Assembly (NCBI GenBank): GCA_016841365.1
Contig: JAENZI010000005.1
Span: forward strand, 1 to 64,000
Origin: Anaerolineaceae bacterium
GTDB lineage: Bacteria; Chloroflexota; Anaerolineae; Anaerolineales; Anaerolineaceae
Direction: 5' to 3'
Length of the DNA stretch: 64,000 bases
The notes under the pieces: generated by a model
Seen by the model: the letters and a program-made list of their open reading frames with translations, nothing else
Databases searched by the model: none
What the model was told of the DNA's origin: nothing
Shown here: positions 45,032 to 52,844 of the stretch, in pieces
Layout: each line of letters opens with the position of its first letter
Position numbering within the stretch: the first letter of the stretch is position 1
Made by a program: the position numbers and the translations under genes

Positions 45032-46183
45032 TCATTTGAGTATTTCAGAGGAGACACCTTCTGAGATTTCAACCTTGAAGATATGTGGTTTGATATTTGT
45101 CTCCGCCAGATAGCGGTCATGAACTTTGCTGGTGAAGTTCTGGTCGCTGCTTTGTTTGATTAAGGCCAAAGCACACCCGCCAAACCCCGCACCTGCCATG
45201 CGAGCCCCCAGACATTCTGATTGCTCCTGAGCAATGGTAACAATCATATTCAATTCATCACTCGAAACCTCAAAGTCATCACGCAGGCTTTGGTGGCTGA
45301 GATTGATCAGTCGACCCATTTCTTCAATTTTACCAATCCGCATGGCTTTGCTGAATTCGTGCACACGCTCATTTTCGCTTATTACATGTCTGGCACGCTT
45401 ATAAACATTTTCAGGCAAGTTTTCTTTATTGTAATTAAGCTCCTGCAAACTGGCATCGCGCAGTACCTCAACACCTAACGCGCGTGCTGCTTGCCTCACT
45501 TCTTTGTGGCGTGTGTTATAGGCCGAATTTGAGAGCTCTCTCCTGGTTTTTGTATCAAGAACGACGATGCTGATTTCTTCAGGGACTGGCACATACTCAA
45601 AATCGAGTGTTCGACAATCCAGCAATACAGCATGATTGGCTCTTCCCGCTGCAGAGATTAACTGGTCCATGATGCCGACATTTACACCGACCCAACCGGT
45701 TTCAGCCTTCCTGCCTAGTTTTGCCATTGTTTCAGGCGAAAGGGAAAAATCGCCAATCCTTGAGAAAGCTTCCAGTGTAGCTATTTCCAACGCTGCTGAT
45801 GAAGATAAACCTGCGCCAATGGGGATATTGCCAGACAGTACGCCCTGCCAACCGCTCACCGGGTAACCTTCCTCTTTGAGAACCCAAGCGACACCCTTGA
45901 TGTATTCTTGCCAGCCACTACCCTCTTTTTGCATATCGTTCAGGTCAATCATAATATTTTGTTCAAAGTCGATGGAGTAGAGCTGGAGTGTTTCACCATC
46001 TCGGGGCGATAATGCGATTGAGATCCCTAAATTGATGGCAGCAGGCAGCACATAACCATCGGAGTAATCTGTGTGTTCTCCGATCAGATTAATCCGCCCG
46101 GGGGCGTAAATGGTAATCTTTGGCTTACGCTTATACCGTTCCTGATAGGTATCAATCACCATTTTGTTATTATTCGCTGCCAT
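45032..46183 (-). CDS. galK: Galactokinase
   Basis: A GHMP kinase of 383 residues: the substrate motif PGRINLIGEHTDYSDGYVLP, the ATP loop PIGAGLSSSAALE and MAGAGFGGCALAL at the C-terminus, all as in GalK. It phosphorylates galactose at C1. The ATG at 46183 has AGGAG 6 bp upstream; a TTG 15 bp further up is in frame but overlaps that site. No other Leloir gene is in the window. Confidence 0.96.
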   Translation of the reverse strand: MAANNNKMVIDTYQERYKRKPKITIYAPGRINLIGEHTDYSDGYVLPAAINLGISIALSPRDGETLQLYSIDFEQNIMIDLNDMQKEGSGWQEYIKGVAWVLKEEGYPVSGWQGVLSGNIPIGAGLSSSAALEIATLEAFSRIGDFSLSPETMAKLGRKAETGWVGVNVGIMDQLISAAGRANHAVLLDCRTLDFEYVPVPEEISIVVLDTKTRRELSNSAYNTRHKEVRQAARALGVEVLRDASLQELNYNKENLPENVYKRARHVISENERVHEFSKAMRIGKIEEMGRLINLSHQSLRDDFEVSSDELNMIVTIAQEQSECLGARMAGAGFGGCALALIKQSSDQNFTSKVHDRYLAETNIKPHIFKVEISEGVSSEILK

Positions 46184-46288
46184 CTGGGTCTCCTGCAATA
46201 TTTTCTTTTTGATGTATGCTGTGAATTATAAATGATTTATCGGTGGGTTTTGGCGTTTTTAGTTTTATTTACTAAGGGAGATTAAATA

Positions 46289-46351
46289 ATGAACTCCGGC
46301 TGGTGGGACCGGAGTTCATTTGACATAAAGGAGGTAGAAATGAAGCCTTAA
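46289..46351 (+). CDS. Possible 20-residue peptide or leader ORF
   Basis: An ATG ORF for MNSGWWDRSSFDIKEVEMKP follows GGGAG at 46276-46280. Its first half is inside the perfect 12-bp hairpin (46288-46320). A stronger ribosome core AAAGGAGGT (46328-46336) lies inside the ORF and precedes an in-frame ATG whose reading ends after three codons. No plus-strand gene follows, only the terminator at 46549. It may be a small gene, a remnant or chance. Confidence 0.25.
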   Translation: MNSGWWDRSSFDIKEVEMKP

Positions 46352-46548
46352 TTTGATGTTAGGAGCTCATAAGCTCCCCTGATAATTTCAAATTTGATCA
46401 ATTGCCGAGATTTTTTTGGATGAAACTGCCAACTTCGATATTAATCTCACTAATATTCTAAAGGATTTCAATCAACGTCACCCCATACTGGAGTATTGTT
46501 TTTAAGATTATCTTTATCAACGGTTATTTTATTGCTGAGATTCAATAA

Positions 46549-46588
46549 AAAAGTCCATCCTCAAACACATTCCTGAGGATGGACTTTT
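46549..46588 (-). terminator. Intrinsic terminator after the S10 peptidase gene
   Basis: A 15-bp perfect stem (46549-46563 with 46574-46588) with a 10-base loop; on the minus strand it is followed by TTATT after the T-rich arm. It stands 16 bp after the peptidase stop and could act on the plus strand too. Confidence 0.88.
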
Positions 46589-46604
46589 GTGCGTACTTTA
46601 AATC

Positions 46605-48074
46605 TTATACTGCGTCTTCAATGAAATCGTGTAGGTCCTTCGATAGTTCCTTTAGAGAAGGCAGGTGCAAATACATCATGTGTCCTGCCTGGTAGTAGGT
46701 CATTTTAATATTTTTTTGTTGAACCTTGGGCAACGGGATATGGCCGAATGTGTATTCTGTCGCCAGGAAGGGTGTCGCGAGATCAAAATACCCATTGCAG
46801 ACGATCACTTTCAGGCCGGGGTGGAGTTGAAAACCGAGCCGGAGGTCTTTTGCGGTGTTGACATAGTGGTTCTGGTAGTTTTCATACTTCCATGATTGAT
46901 ACAGCGATTTGAGAATCTCATAAGGAAGATCCGTTTCATATTCAAGATCTCGCCGCAGGTAATCATACATCGTTGATGTGTATGGGCCGAGGATGGCGGC
47001 ATAGCTTGGGTCAATTTCGTGCATTTCTCCCACATTGTCCTGGTCGAATCCCTTATACCGGCTATCGAGTCGTCCGATAGTCACGCCTTCATCTCGCAGC
47101 AGTTCTTTACAGAATCGGTGAATGTTGATGCGTAAATTTGTTCCCTCAATATATTTCTTCGAAAGACCTGTCAATCGCGCCAATTTGTTGATGACCTTTT
47201 CCCGCTCTTCTCCCTTTAGCTGGTTCCCCTTCATTAAGGCCAGGGTGTACTCGTTCAACGCGAAATCACGTGCTTCTTGCACCGTTTTCTCTAAATCCGC
47301 CTGTAAATCTTCAGCTAATTTTTTGTGATACCAGGCTGTTGCAGCGTAACTCGGTAAGAATAAGATGAACGGGAGGTCGTTGCCTTCATCAAACCTCGCG
47401 GTGATAAAGTTCAAGATGGAGGACACAAACATGATGCCATTCAGATACATACCGTGCCGCTGATGGAGATACCCTGCCAGGCCAGCGGCACGGGTGGTGC
47501 CATAGCTTTCACCAATTAAGAACTTTGGCGAAGTCCAGCGTTTGTTTCTGGTTGTCCACACCCGGATGAATTCGCCCACCGATTCAATGTCGGTCTTCAC
47601 ATTGTGGAATTGATCAGGCTTTTCCTTGGGGACAGGCCGGCTATAACCTGTACTGACAGGGTCGATGAAGACCAGGTCAGTTTTGTCTAACAAAGAAAAC
47701 TCGTTATCCACGAGCTGATGGGGTGGACCAATGGGTTTACCTTCGTCCGTCATCTGAACTCGCTTGGGGCCAACCAACCCCAGATGGAGCCATACAGAAG
47801 AGGATCCTGGTCCGCCATTAAATGAGAAGGTCACGGGTCTATCTTCAGGTGCATTGTCTTTGATGTAGGCAACGAAGAATATACTTGCTTTTTGTTTCAA
47901 GCCTTCCTCAACATCTTCCTCATTGAGCACAATGGTGCCTGTCGTAACCGAATAGTCGATTTTCTCACCTTTCAGTGTGATGCTGTGCTTTGTGGTCGAG
48001 GATGTTTCTTCTACCGCTGGTGTCTTAGGCTTGTTATTTTCAGTATTTTCTTTGTTGGGTTTTTCTTCTGGCAT
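46605..48074 (-). CDS. S10 family serine carboxypeptidase-like protein
   Basis: A 489-residue protein of the S10 clan. The oxyanion segment is SFNGGPGSSSVWLHLG, the nucleophile is the Ser of GESYGTTRAAG, the catalytic Asp is in CNGYFDLATPF and the His in QAGHMMYLHLP. It has no signal peptide: the N-terminus is highly charged (MPEEKPNKENTENNKPK), so it is probably cytoplasmic, unlike classical lysosomal or secreted members. Bacterial S10 proteins of this length are common but little studied. Confidence 0.92.
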   Translation of the reverse strand: MPEEKPNKENTENNKPKTPAVEETSSTTKHSITLKGEKIDYSVTTGTIVLNEEDVEEGLKQKASIFFVAYIKDNAPEDRPVTFSFNGGPGSSSVWLHLGLVGPKRVQMTDEGKPIGPPHQLVDNEFSLLDKTDLVFIDPVSTGYSRPVPKEKPDQFHNVKTDIESVGEFIRVWTTRNKRWTSPKFLIGESYGTTRAAGLAGYLHQRHGMYLNGIMFVSSILNFITARFDEGNDLPFILFLPSYAATAWYHKKLAEDLQADLEKTVQEARDFALNEYTLALMKGNQLKGEEREKVINKLARLTGLSKKYIEGTNLRINIHRFCKELLRDEGVTIGRLDSRYKGFDQDNVGEMHEIDPSYAAILGPYTSTMYDYLRRDLEYETDLPYEILKSLYQSWKYENYQNHYVNTAKDLRLGFQLHPGLKVIVCNGYFDLATPFLATEYTFGHIPLPKVQQKNIKMTYYQAGHMMYLHLPSLKELSKDLHDFIEDAV

Positions 48075-48110
48075 GGTCTTCCTCCTGACTTCTTTAGATG
48101 ATAATTTGTT

Positions 48111-49253
48111 TTATACTGGTCCGACATCAATAAAATAATCGTCCCACGATTGATGGCTGAACCTTGGGATGATTCTGTCTGCAGAACCTTGCAATGCCTT
48201 TATTTTAATCGGATTTTGACTGACGCCGATTAAAATCAAGTTGATATCAATCTCGACCGTTTTGAGTAAGGCTTGGGCTGCTTTTCCGGCATTCAAACCC
48301 TTTGCTGAATCTTCGAAGATGACCACTTGTCCATTTTCTAAGAAACCCCAGTTTTTGTGATTGCTGCGTCCAAGCCATAAGTCAGCGGCAGATTTAAGCG
48401 CGTATTCAGGTGGTTCACCCATCATCATGCGCAATAAACCTAATGCATGAACCGGATTTGGTTTCTGGAAGGTGAAACTGGGCAACTTGCAGTGGTGTGA
48501 CGAAAACCAACCCAGCAACCCCGACCCCAGGTAAGGGAGACCGCCAAAACCAATCACTTCTATGCCTATCTCGGCTTCGGGTGCGCTCAAAAAGCCGTCT
48601 GGGGCTTTACTTGGTCGATTGGTCATGATCCCTGCGAAATGTTGATCATTTTCGAGCCATCTGTGCAGTTCAATTTGCTGCTGACTGCTTAAAATCGGCT
48701 GGTCGTATATTAGCAGAAAACTGTCGGTGCTAAGCTGAGGCTCCAGGCTATATTGGGGCTTAAAGGCTTGGCTGCCCAGAACGGTTTCAACATGCCCTGG
48801 CAAAGTCAGGGAATGATAAATATCGCGGCAGTGAAATAGAATCTCATGTAAGTGATCGCGTTGAGAGCCGGTTAGCCATGGATTTTCTGTGATGATTTTG
48901 AGGAATGCAGATTCACCTGGAGGTTCAGTGACATTTGCAAATGATTTAATGAACGTGTCAAAATCTGGTGGTTTTGTGTGTATCATCCCAGGTCTCGCAT
49001 TCAATCCCTGAAGGCGTATACTCGGGTCTTCCTGCCAAACCTCTATCAATAACAATGCTGTGCAAATCGCAACTGAGTCCCATTCATTCGTGATCCCCAG
49101 GGCTTCAAAAGCAGCAATTTGGTCTGCAGTTAATCTGGTATGTGGTGCGCCAAGCGCCTTACCAATCCGTTCAACGGACGAGATTAAGGCTTTCTGGTAG
49201 CCGAGCGGTTTAAGCAAAACCCCATCCATATCAAATAATATGAATTTAGCCAT
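48111..49253 (-). CDS. Large HAD-like hydrolase
   Basis: The 380-residue protein starts with KFILFDMDGVLLKPLGYQ, a HAD motif I with both aspartates, and ends with GQVVIFEDSAKGLNAGKAA, a motif IV-like segment. Between them is a long insert (about residues 60-300) that is not a standard cap. ATG at 49253 is preferred since motif I then begins at residue 4. Substrate unknown. It is 36 bp upstream of the S10 peptidase gene in the same direction. Confidence 0.75.
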   Translation of the reverse strand: MAKFILFDMDGVLLKPLGYQKALISSVERIGKALGAPHTRLTADQIAAFEALGITNEWDSVAICTALLLIEVWQEDPSIRLQGLNARPGMIHTKPPDFDTFIKSFANVTEPPGESAFLKIITENPWLTGSQRDHLHEILFHCRDIYHSLTLPGHVETVLGSQAFKPQYSLEPQLSTDSFLLIYDQPILSSQQQIELHRWLENDQHFAGIMTNRPSKAPDGFLSAPEAEIGIEVIGFGGLPYLGSGLLGWFSSHHCKLPSFTFQKPNPVHALGLLRMMMGEPPEYALKSAADLWLGRSNHKNWGFLENGQVVIFEDSAKGLNAGKAAQALLKTVEIDINLILIGVSQNPIKIKALQGSADRIIPRFSHQSWDDYFIDVGPV

Positions 49254-49411
49254 GGCGCTTAATGTGTTTCGGGGCAAGGGCAGGCAGGGGAATGCGTGTT
49301 GAAGTTAAATTTTTCAAGATTGGTATCCATTTGTGAATTTGATTTTAACTTATTAAGCCATTACCGCTCAATTATAATGGCCTATTCAGCGAAACTTATC
49401 TAGAAGATAAA

Positions 49412-49439
49412 AAAGATGCCTGATTTCTTCAGACATCTT
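49412..49439 (-). terminator. Probable intrinsic terminator after the CarD-like gene
   Basis: An 11-bp stem with one mismatch (49413-49423 with 49429-49439), followed on the minus strand by a T run. It stands 33 bp after the CarD-like stop. Confidence 0.75.
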
Positions 49440-49472
49440 CAAAATTTGAATTTTCATGAAACGCTCGGTGAC

Positions 49473-50009
49473 TTACTCTTCTGATCTTCGGTTTTGTTTT
49501 GCGATTTTCACACCTTCTTTCAAAGCAGCACGGATTTGTTTTTTCGCGTTTTTCCGAATGAGACTTTCATCCGCGATCAGCCATTCATCGATAAAATGCC
49601 TTTTCACTTTTTCCATCATCTCTCTTTCGTTGAAGTTTAATTTCTCTAATTTTCGCCTGCCATACAAATCCCGTAATAGTTCGGCTCTTGAATTTAGATC
49701 TCCATCCCGCCAGCGTTCATGAATGCGTTTTTTTCGGGTTTTATGATGTTTCGCGATGGGTTGAGGTTCAGTCGAAAGCACTTTCAGTGCCTTTTTGAAT
49801 TCTTTTTTTGAGCGGATGGGTTCGATGTGTCCGCAGTCCGCATCATCAAACGGAATCCAGTAGTTGATGTCCTTTGTTGTAACTTTATAAAAGGTCTTTT
49901 CGTTTCCATCCAGACCTTTTTCAACGATGCCATTAACCTTGCCAACACCATGAAAGTAATGAACAATCCAATCGCCTTTTTTAAACATTGGTTTTTCTTT
50001 TGTGACCAT
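49473..50009 (-). CDS. CarD-like transcription factor
   Basis: A 178-residue protein with the CarD/TRCF RNA-polymerase-interacting domain (FKKGDWIVHYFHGVGKVNGIVEK, YYWIP-like segment near residue 45) followed by a Lys/Arg-rich helical region (about 85-178; RDGDLNSRAELLRDLYGRR, VKRHFIDEWLIADESL). CarD proteins bind the RNA polymerase beta subunit and stabilise open promoter complexes. The ATG at 50009 has AAGGAG close upstream; a second ATG 7 codons later is possible. Confidence 0.9.
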   Translation of the reverse strand: MVTKEKPMFKKGDWIVHYFHGVGKVNGIVEKGLDGNEKTFYKVTTKDINYWIPFDDADCGHIEPIRSKKEFKKALKVLSTEPQPIAKHHKTRKKRIHERWRDGDLNSRAELLRDLYGRRKLEKLNFNEREMMEKVKRHFIDEWLIADESLIRKNAKKQIRAALKEGVKIAKQNRRSEE

Positions 50010-50393
50010 GTCGCTCCTTAGATGTCATGCACCATTTATCTCCATGGGCATGAGTATGAATAGATGTCTGTTTTTTTACAATTAACACATTCATCAAGTT
50101 TTGTGAAATAAAAAGCTAAAATTCCCCAACCTTTTCAGCCATAAAGACGCAATAATACTCTTTTGTATAAGCATTGTACCACATTTAGTTTCATATATTA
50201 AGAACATTCATCAGCATTTTTAATCCCTCAACTATGGCGTTTACTTTACTTTGGGTTCACTGGGTCAACATTCCGATTGTATCCAAGCAACATAGCTTGG
50301 TTCTTTACTAGGGCAGTCATTTATAAACTGTCATCTGAAAAGAATCGATTTTTATGGAACGTAGAAGAGATAAATTGCCAGTATACTGGGGGT
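50010..50393. other. Divergent intergenic region between the CarD-like gene and recD2
   Basis: A 384-bp AT-rich gap. It must hold the two divergent promoters, but I see no -35/-10 pair good enough to name. A 12-bp palindrome CCAGTATACTGG (50378-50389) ends 4 bp before the recD2 start codon. Nothing else is recognised. Confidence 0.5.
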
Positions 50394-52598
50394 ATGGTTG
50401 AACTCAATGGATCTGTTGAACGAATAACTTATTACAACATAGAAAACGGCTATACCGTGCTGCGGCTCAAACCTGAGGAGAAACAAAAGCAGCAATCCCT
50501 TGGTTTGGATTTGGACGGTTTGTTGACCGTGGTCGGGAACTTGCCTGAGTTATCACCTGGACAACACATTCAATTAAAGGGCGATTATGTGACCCATCCC
50601 AAGCATGGGCTTCAATTCAAGGCCGAAGCGTGTGAAACAGTGGAGCCTGTCACGATTGAAGGGATCGAACGATACCTCGGTTCGGGTTTGATTAAGGGTA
50701 TTGGGCCAGAGCTGGCAAAAAGGATCGTGAAAAAATTTAAGACAAAGACATTGGAAATCATCGAAAACAGCCCCGAGCGGTTACACGACGTGCCTGGCAT
50801 TGGTCCAGACCGCACAAAAAAGATCCTCAAAGCATGGGAAGAACAACGCCAGGTGCAGGAAATCATGCTCTTTCTGCATGCGCATCAGGTCAGCACGCAT
50901 CTGGCAGTAAAGATATACAAAACCTACGGCGATCAAGCACTGGAAGTTGTCAAAAATGACCCTTATCAGCTTGAGAAGGACATCTATGGGGTGGGATTCA
51001 AGACTGCCGATAAAATTGCGCAGGATATTGGGGTGCCAAAAGATCATCCTTCTCGAATTGAAGCAGGGATTGTTTACGTGCTAAATTCGATCGTTAACGA
51101 TGGACATGTTTATGCACCACTCACCGAAATAAGTGACAAAACAGCAGCGCTTCTCAGTCTCCCACCTGAATTAATTGCCAAAGGATTTCTCAGGCTTGCA
51201 GATCAGGGTCGGATCAAGCAGGTTTCGCTCACGCTGGAGAACGTCAATGATACAGGAGAAATGGATGTCCTAAATCAAGAACAACCTGTAATTTACCTGT
51301 CACCATACTATTACAGTGAAAAAGGCGTGGCTGACAGGCTTAAAGAATTGATGGTGCACAAGGTCAAACCGATACAACAATCGCTGTTAGGTGAAGAAGA
51401 GAATCTCTCCCAAGGACAAAAATTAGCGATTGAAATGGCTCTGCACAACACTGTCAGTATACTCACCGGCGGACCTGGCACTGGGAAAACCACATGTATG
51501 AAGTCATTGATTGGCGTGCTTGAAGCCAACCAAATTCGGTATGCCCTGGCTTCTCCCACCGGACGTGCAGCAAAGCGGTTGTCAGAGGCGACTTCGCGTC
51601 CTGCCAGCACAATTCACCGTCTGTTGGGGAATTCCCCGGGTAAAGGCTTTGCTCACGATGAGAACCAACCGCTTAAGGTTGACTTCCTGATTGTCGACGA
51701 AGCCTCTATGCTGGATGTGCTGCTCTCATATTCACTCCTGCGTGCACTCAAACCGGGTACGCAAATTCTTTTTGTGGGAGATGTGGATCAATTGCCCTCT
51801 GTTGGGGCAGGGGATGTCCTGCGTGAGATGATCAACAGTAAGGTCGTCCCGGTATCGGAGTTGCATCAGATTTTCAGGCAGGCGGCAAATTCGCAGATCA
51901 TTTCCAACGCCCATCGCATTAATCAGGGTAAATTTCCTGAGTTTTCAAAATCAGAGCGGGGTGATTTTTTCCTCTTTCCGGCTGATGACGCTGAAAGCGC
52001 AGCACAATGGGTCAGCGACCTTGTGTGTTCAAGGATTCCCCAGAAATTTGGCTTTGATTCTATGGAGGCTATCCAGGTATTAACACCGATGTATCGCGGG
52101 GCAGCAGGTGTCGATGCGTTAAATGATTTGCTCCAAGATCAACTCAACCCGGCAGTTAAGGGCGGACCTGATGTAAAAATGTTCGGGAAAACCTACCGGG
52201 TGGGGGATAAGGTCATGCAGATCCGCAACAACTATGACAAAGATGTTTTCAACGGCGATATTGGTCTGATTAAAATGATTGACCCTGAAGAGCAACAAGT
52301 AATCGTCACCTCCGATAAAACAAGAGATGTTCCTTATGATTACAGCGAGATGGACGAACTTGTACATGCTTATGCCGTCACTGTGCATAAGGCGCAGGGC
52401 TCAGAATTTCCTGTTGTAGTCGTTCCAATTCTGACGCAGCATTATGTGATGCTGCAGCGCAATTTGATCTATACGGCTGTGACAAGAGCTGAAAAGCTGT
52501 GTGTATTGGTTGGAAATAATAAGGCAATTCGTATAGCTATTAATAATACTGATGTCGCAAAGCGCAATTCTAATCTCAGTAAGTTACTTTCATCTTAA
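50394..52598 (+). CDS. recD2: RecD2-type DNA helicase
   Basis: A 734-residue SF1B helicase. The N-terminal part has the RecD2 opening (ELNGSVERITYYNIENGYTVLRL) and helix-hairpin-helix segments (GSGLIKGIGPELAKRIV, DVPGIGPDRTKKILKAW). Walker A is LTGGPGTGKTTCMK (near 363), Walker B is FLIVDEASMLD, and motif VI is in AVTVHKAQGSEFPVVVVP and TAVTRAEKL. It acts alone without RecBC in DNA repair. The ATG at 50394 with GGGGG upstream is chosen because the family starts at this sequence; the longer frame to 50277 has an unrelated extension. Confidence 0.94.
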   Translation: MVELNGSVERITYYNIENGYTVLRLKPEEKQKQQSLGLDLDGLLTVVGNLPELSPGQHIQLKGDYVTHPKHGLQFKAEACETVEPVTIEGIERYLGSGLIKGIGPELAKRIVKKFKTKTLEIIENSPERLHDVPGIGPDRTKKILKAWEEQRQVQEIMLFLHAHQVSTHLAVKIYKTYGDQALEVVKNDPYQLEKDIYGVGFKTADKIAQDIGVPKDHPSRIEAGIVYVLNSIVNDGHVYAPLTEISDKTAALLSLPPELIAKGFLRLADQGRIKQVSLTLENVNDTGEMDVLNQEQPVIYLSPYYYSEKGVADRLKELMVHKVKPIQQSLLGEEENLSQGQKLAIEMALHNTVSILTGGPGTGKTTCMKSLIGVLEANQIRYALASPTGRAAKRLSEATSRPASTIHRLLGNSPGKGFAHDENQPLKVDFLIVDEASMLDVLLSYSLLRALKPGTQILFVGDVDQLPSVGAGDVLREMINSKVVPVSELHQIFRQAANSQIISNAHRINQGKFPEFSKSERGDFFLFPADDAESAAQWVSDLVCSRIPQKFGFDSMEAIQVLTPMYRGAAGVDALNDLLQDQLNPAVKGGPDVKMFGKTYRVGDKVMQIRNNYDKDVFNGDIGLIKMIDPEEQQVIVTSDKTRDVPYDYSEMDELVHAYAVTVHKAQGSEFPVVVVPILTQHYVMLQRNLIYTAVTRAEKLCVLVGNNKAIRIAINNTDVAKRNSNLSKLLSS

Positions 52599-52722
52599 AA
52601 TCTGAAAATACGCTAATCCTTGTTTAGGTAATGGCAAAGGGGCGAAATCAGCGAATGAAAATTTTAGTTTTTCTCCGAGCTTTGGGGGATGGGAAAGCGT
52701 TGAGTACAATTGTCGATTGATG

Positions 52723-52751
52723 TTGAATTGATGCTGAAGCAACCTTATAAT
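52723..52751 (+). promoter_or_regulatory. Promoter of the SARP/MalT-type regulator gene, with 11-bp direct repeats
   Basis: TTGAAT (52723-52728) and TATAAT (52746-52751) are 17 bp apart. Two near-identical 11-bp units, TTGATGTTGAA (52717-52727) and TTGATGCTGAA (52728-52738), lie head to tail over the -35 box, 7 bp before the -10. The repeat period suits a regulator that tracks one DNA face, such as the SARP itself. The start codon at 52845 has no clear ribosome site. Confidence 0.6.
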
Positions 52752-52844
52752 TATGCAGTGAAAAAGCAAAGAAAAATTATTAATAGAAATTATTGTATGC
52801 GCATATTTCACTTTTTGCCGCATACGAAAAGTTAGTGAAAACCA

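Larger units (their letters stand above)
46184..46604. other. Intergenic region between galK and the S10 peptidase gene
   Basis: This 421-bp gap holds the galK leader, a hairpin (46288-46299 with 46309-46320), a short plus-strand ORF (46289-46351), a second small hairpin (GGAGCT/AGCTCC, 46362-46377) and the terminator at 46549-46588. TATAAT on the minus strand near 46241 might be the galK -10 box but lacks a good -35. I see no tRNA or other RNA family. Confidence 0.5.

Noticed and set aside
50378-50389. 12-bp palindrome CCAGTATACTGG before recD2
   Set aside because: It is short, overlaps the region of the ribosome site and has no second copy nearby; no regulator is linked. I left it as a note.
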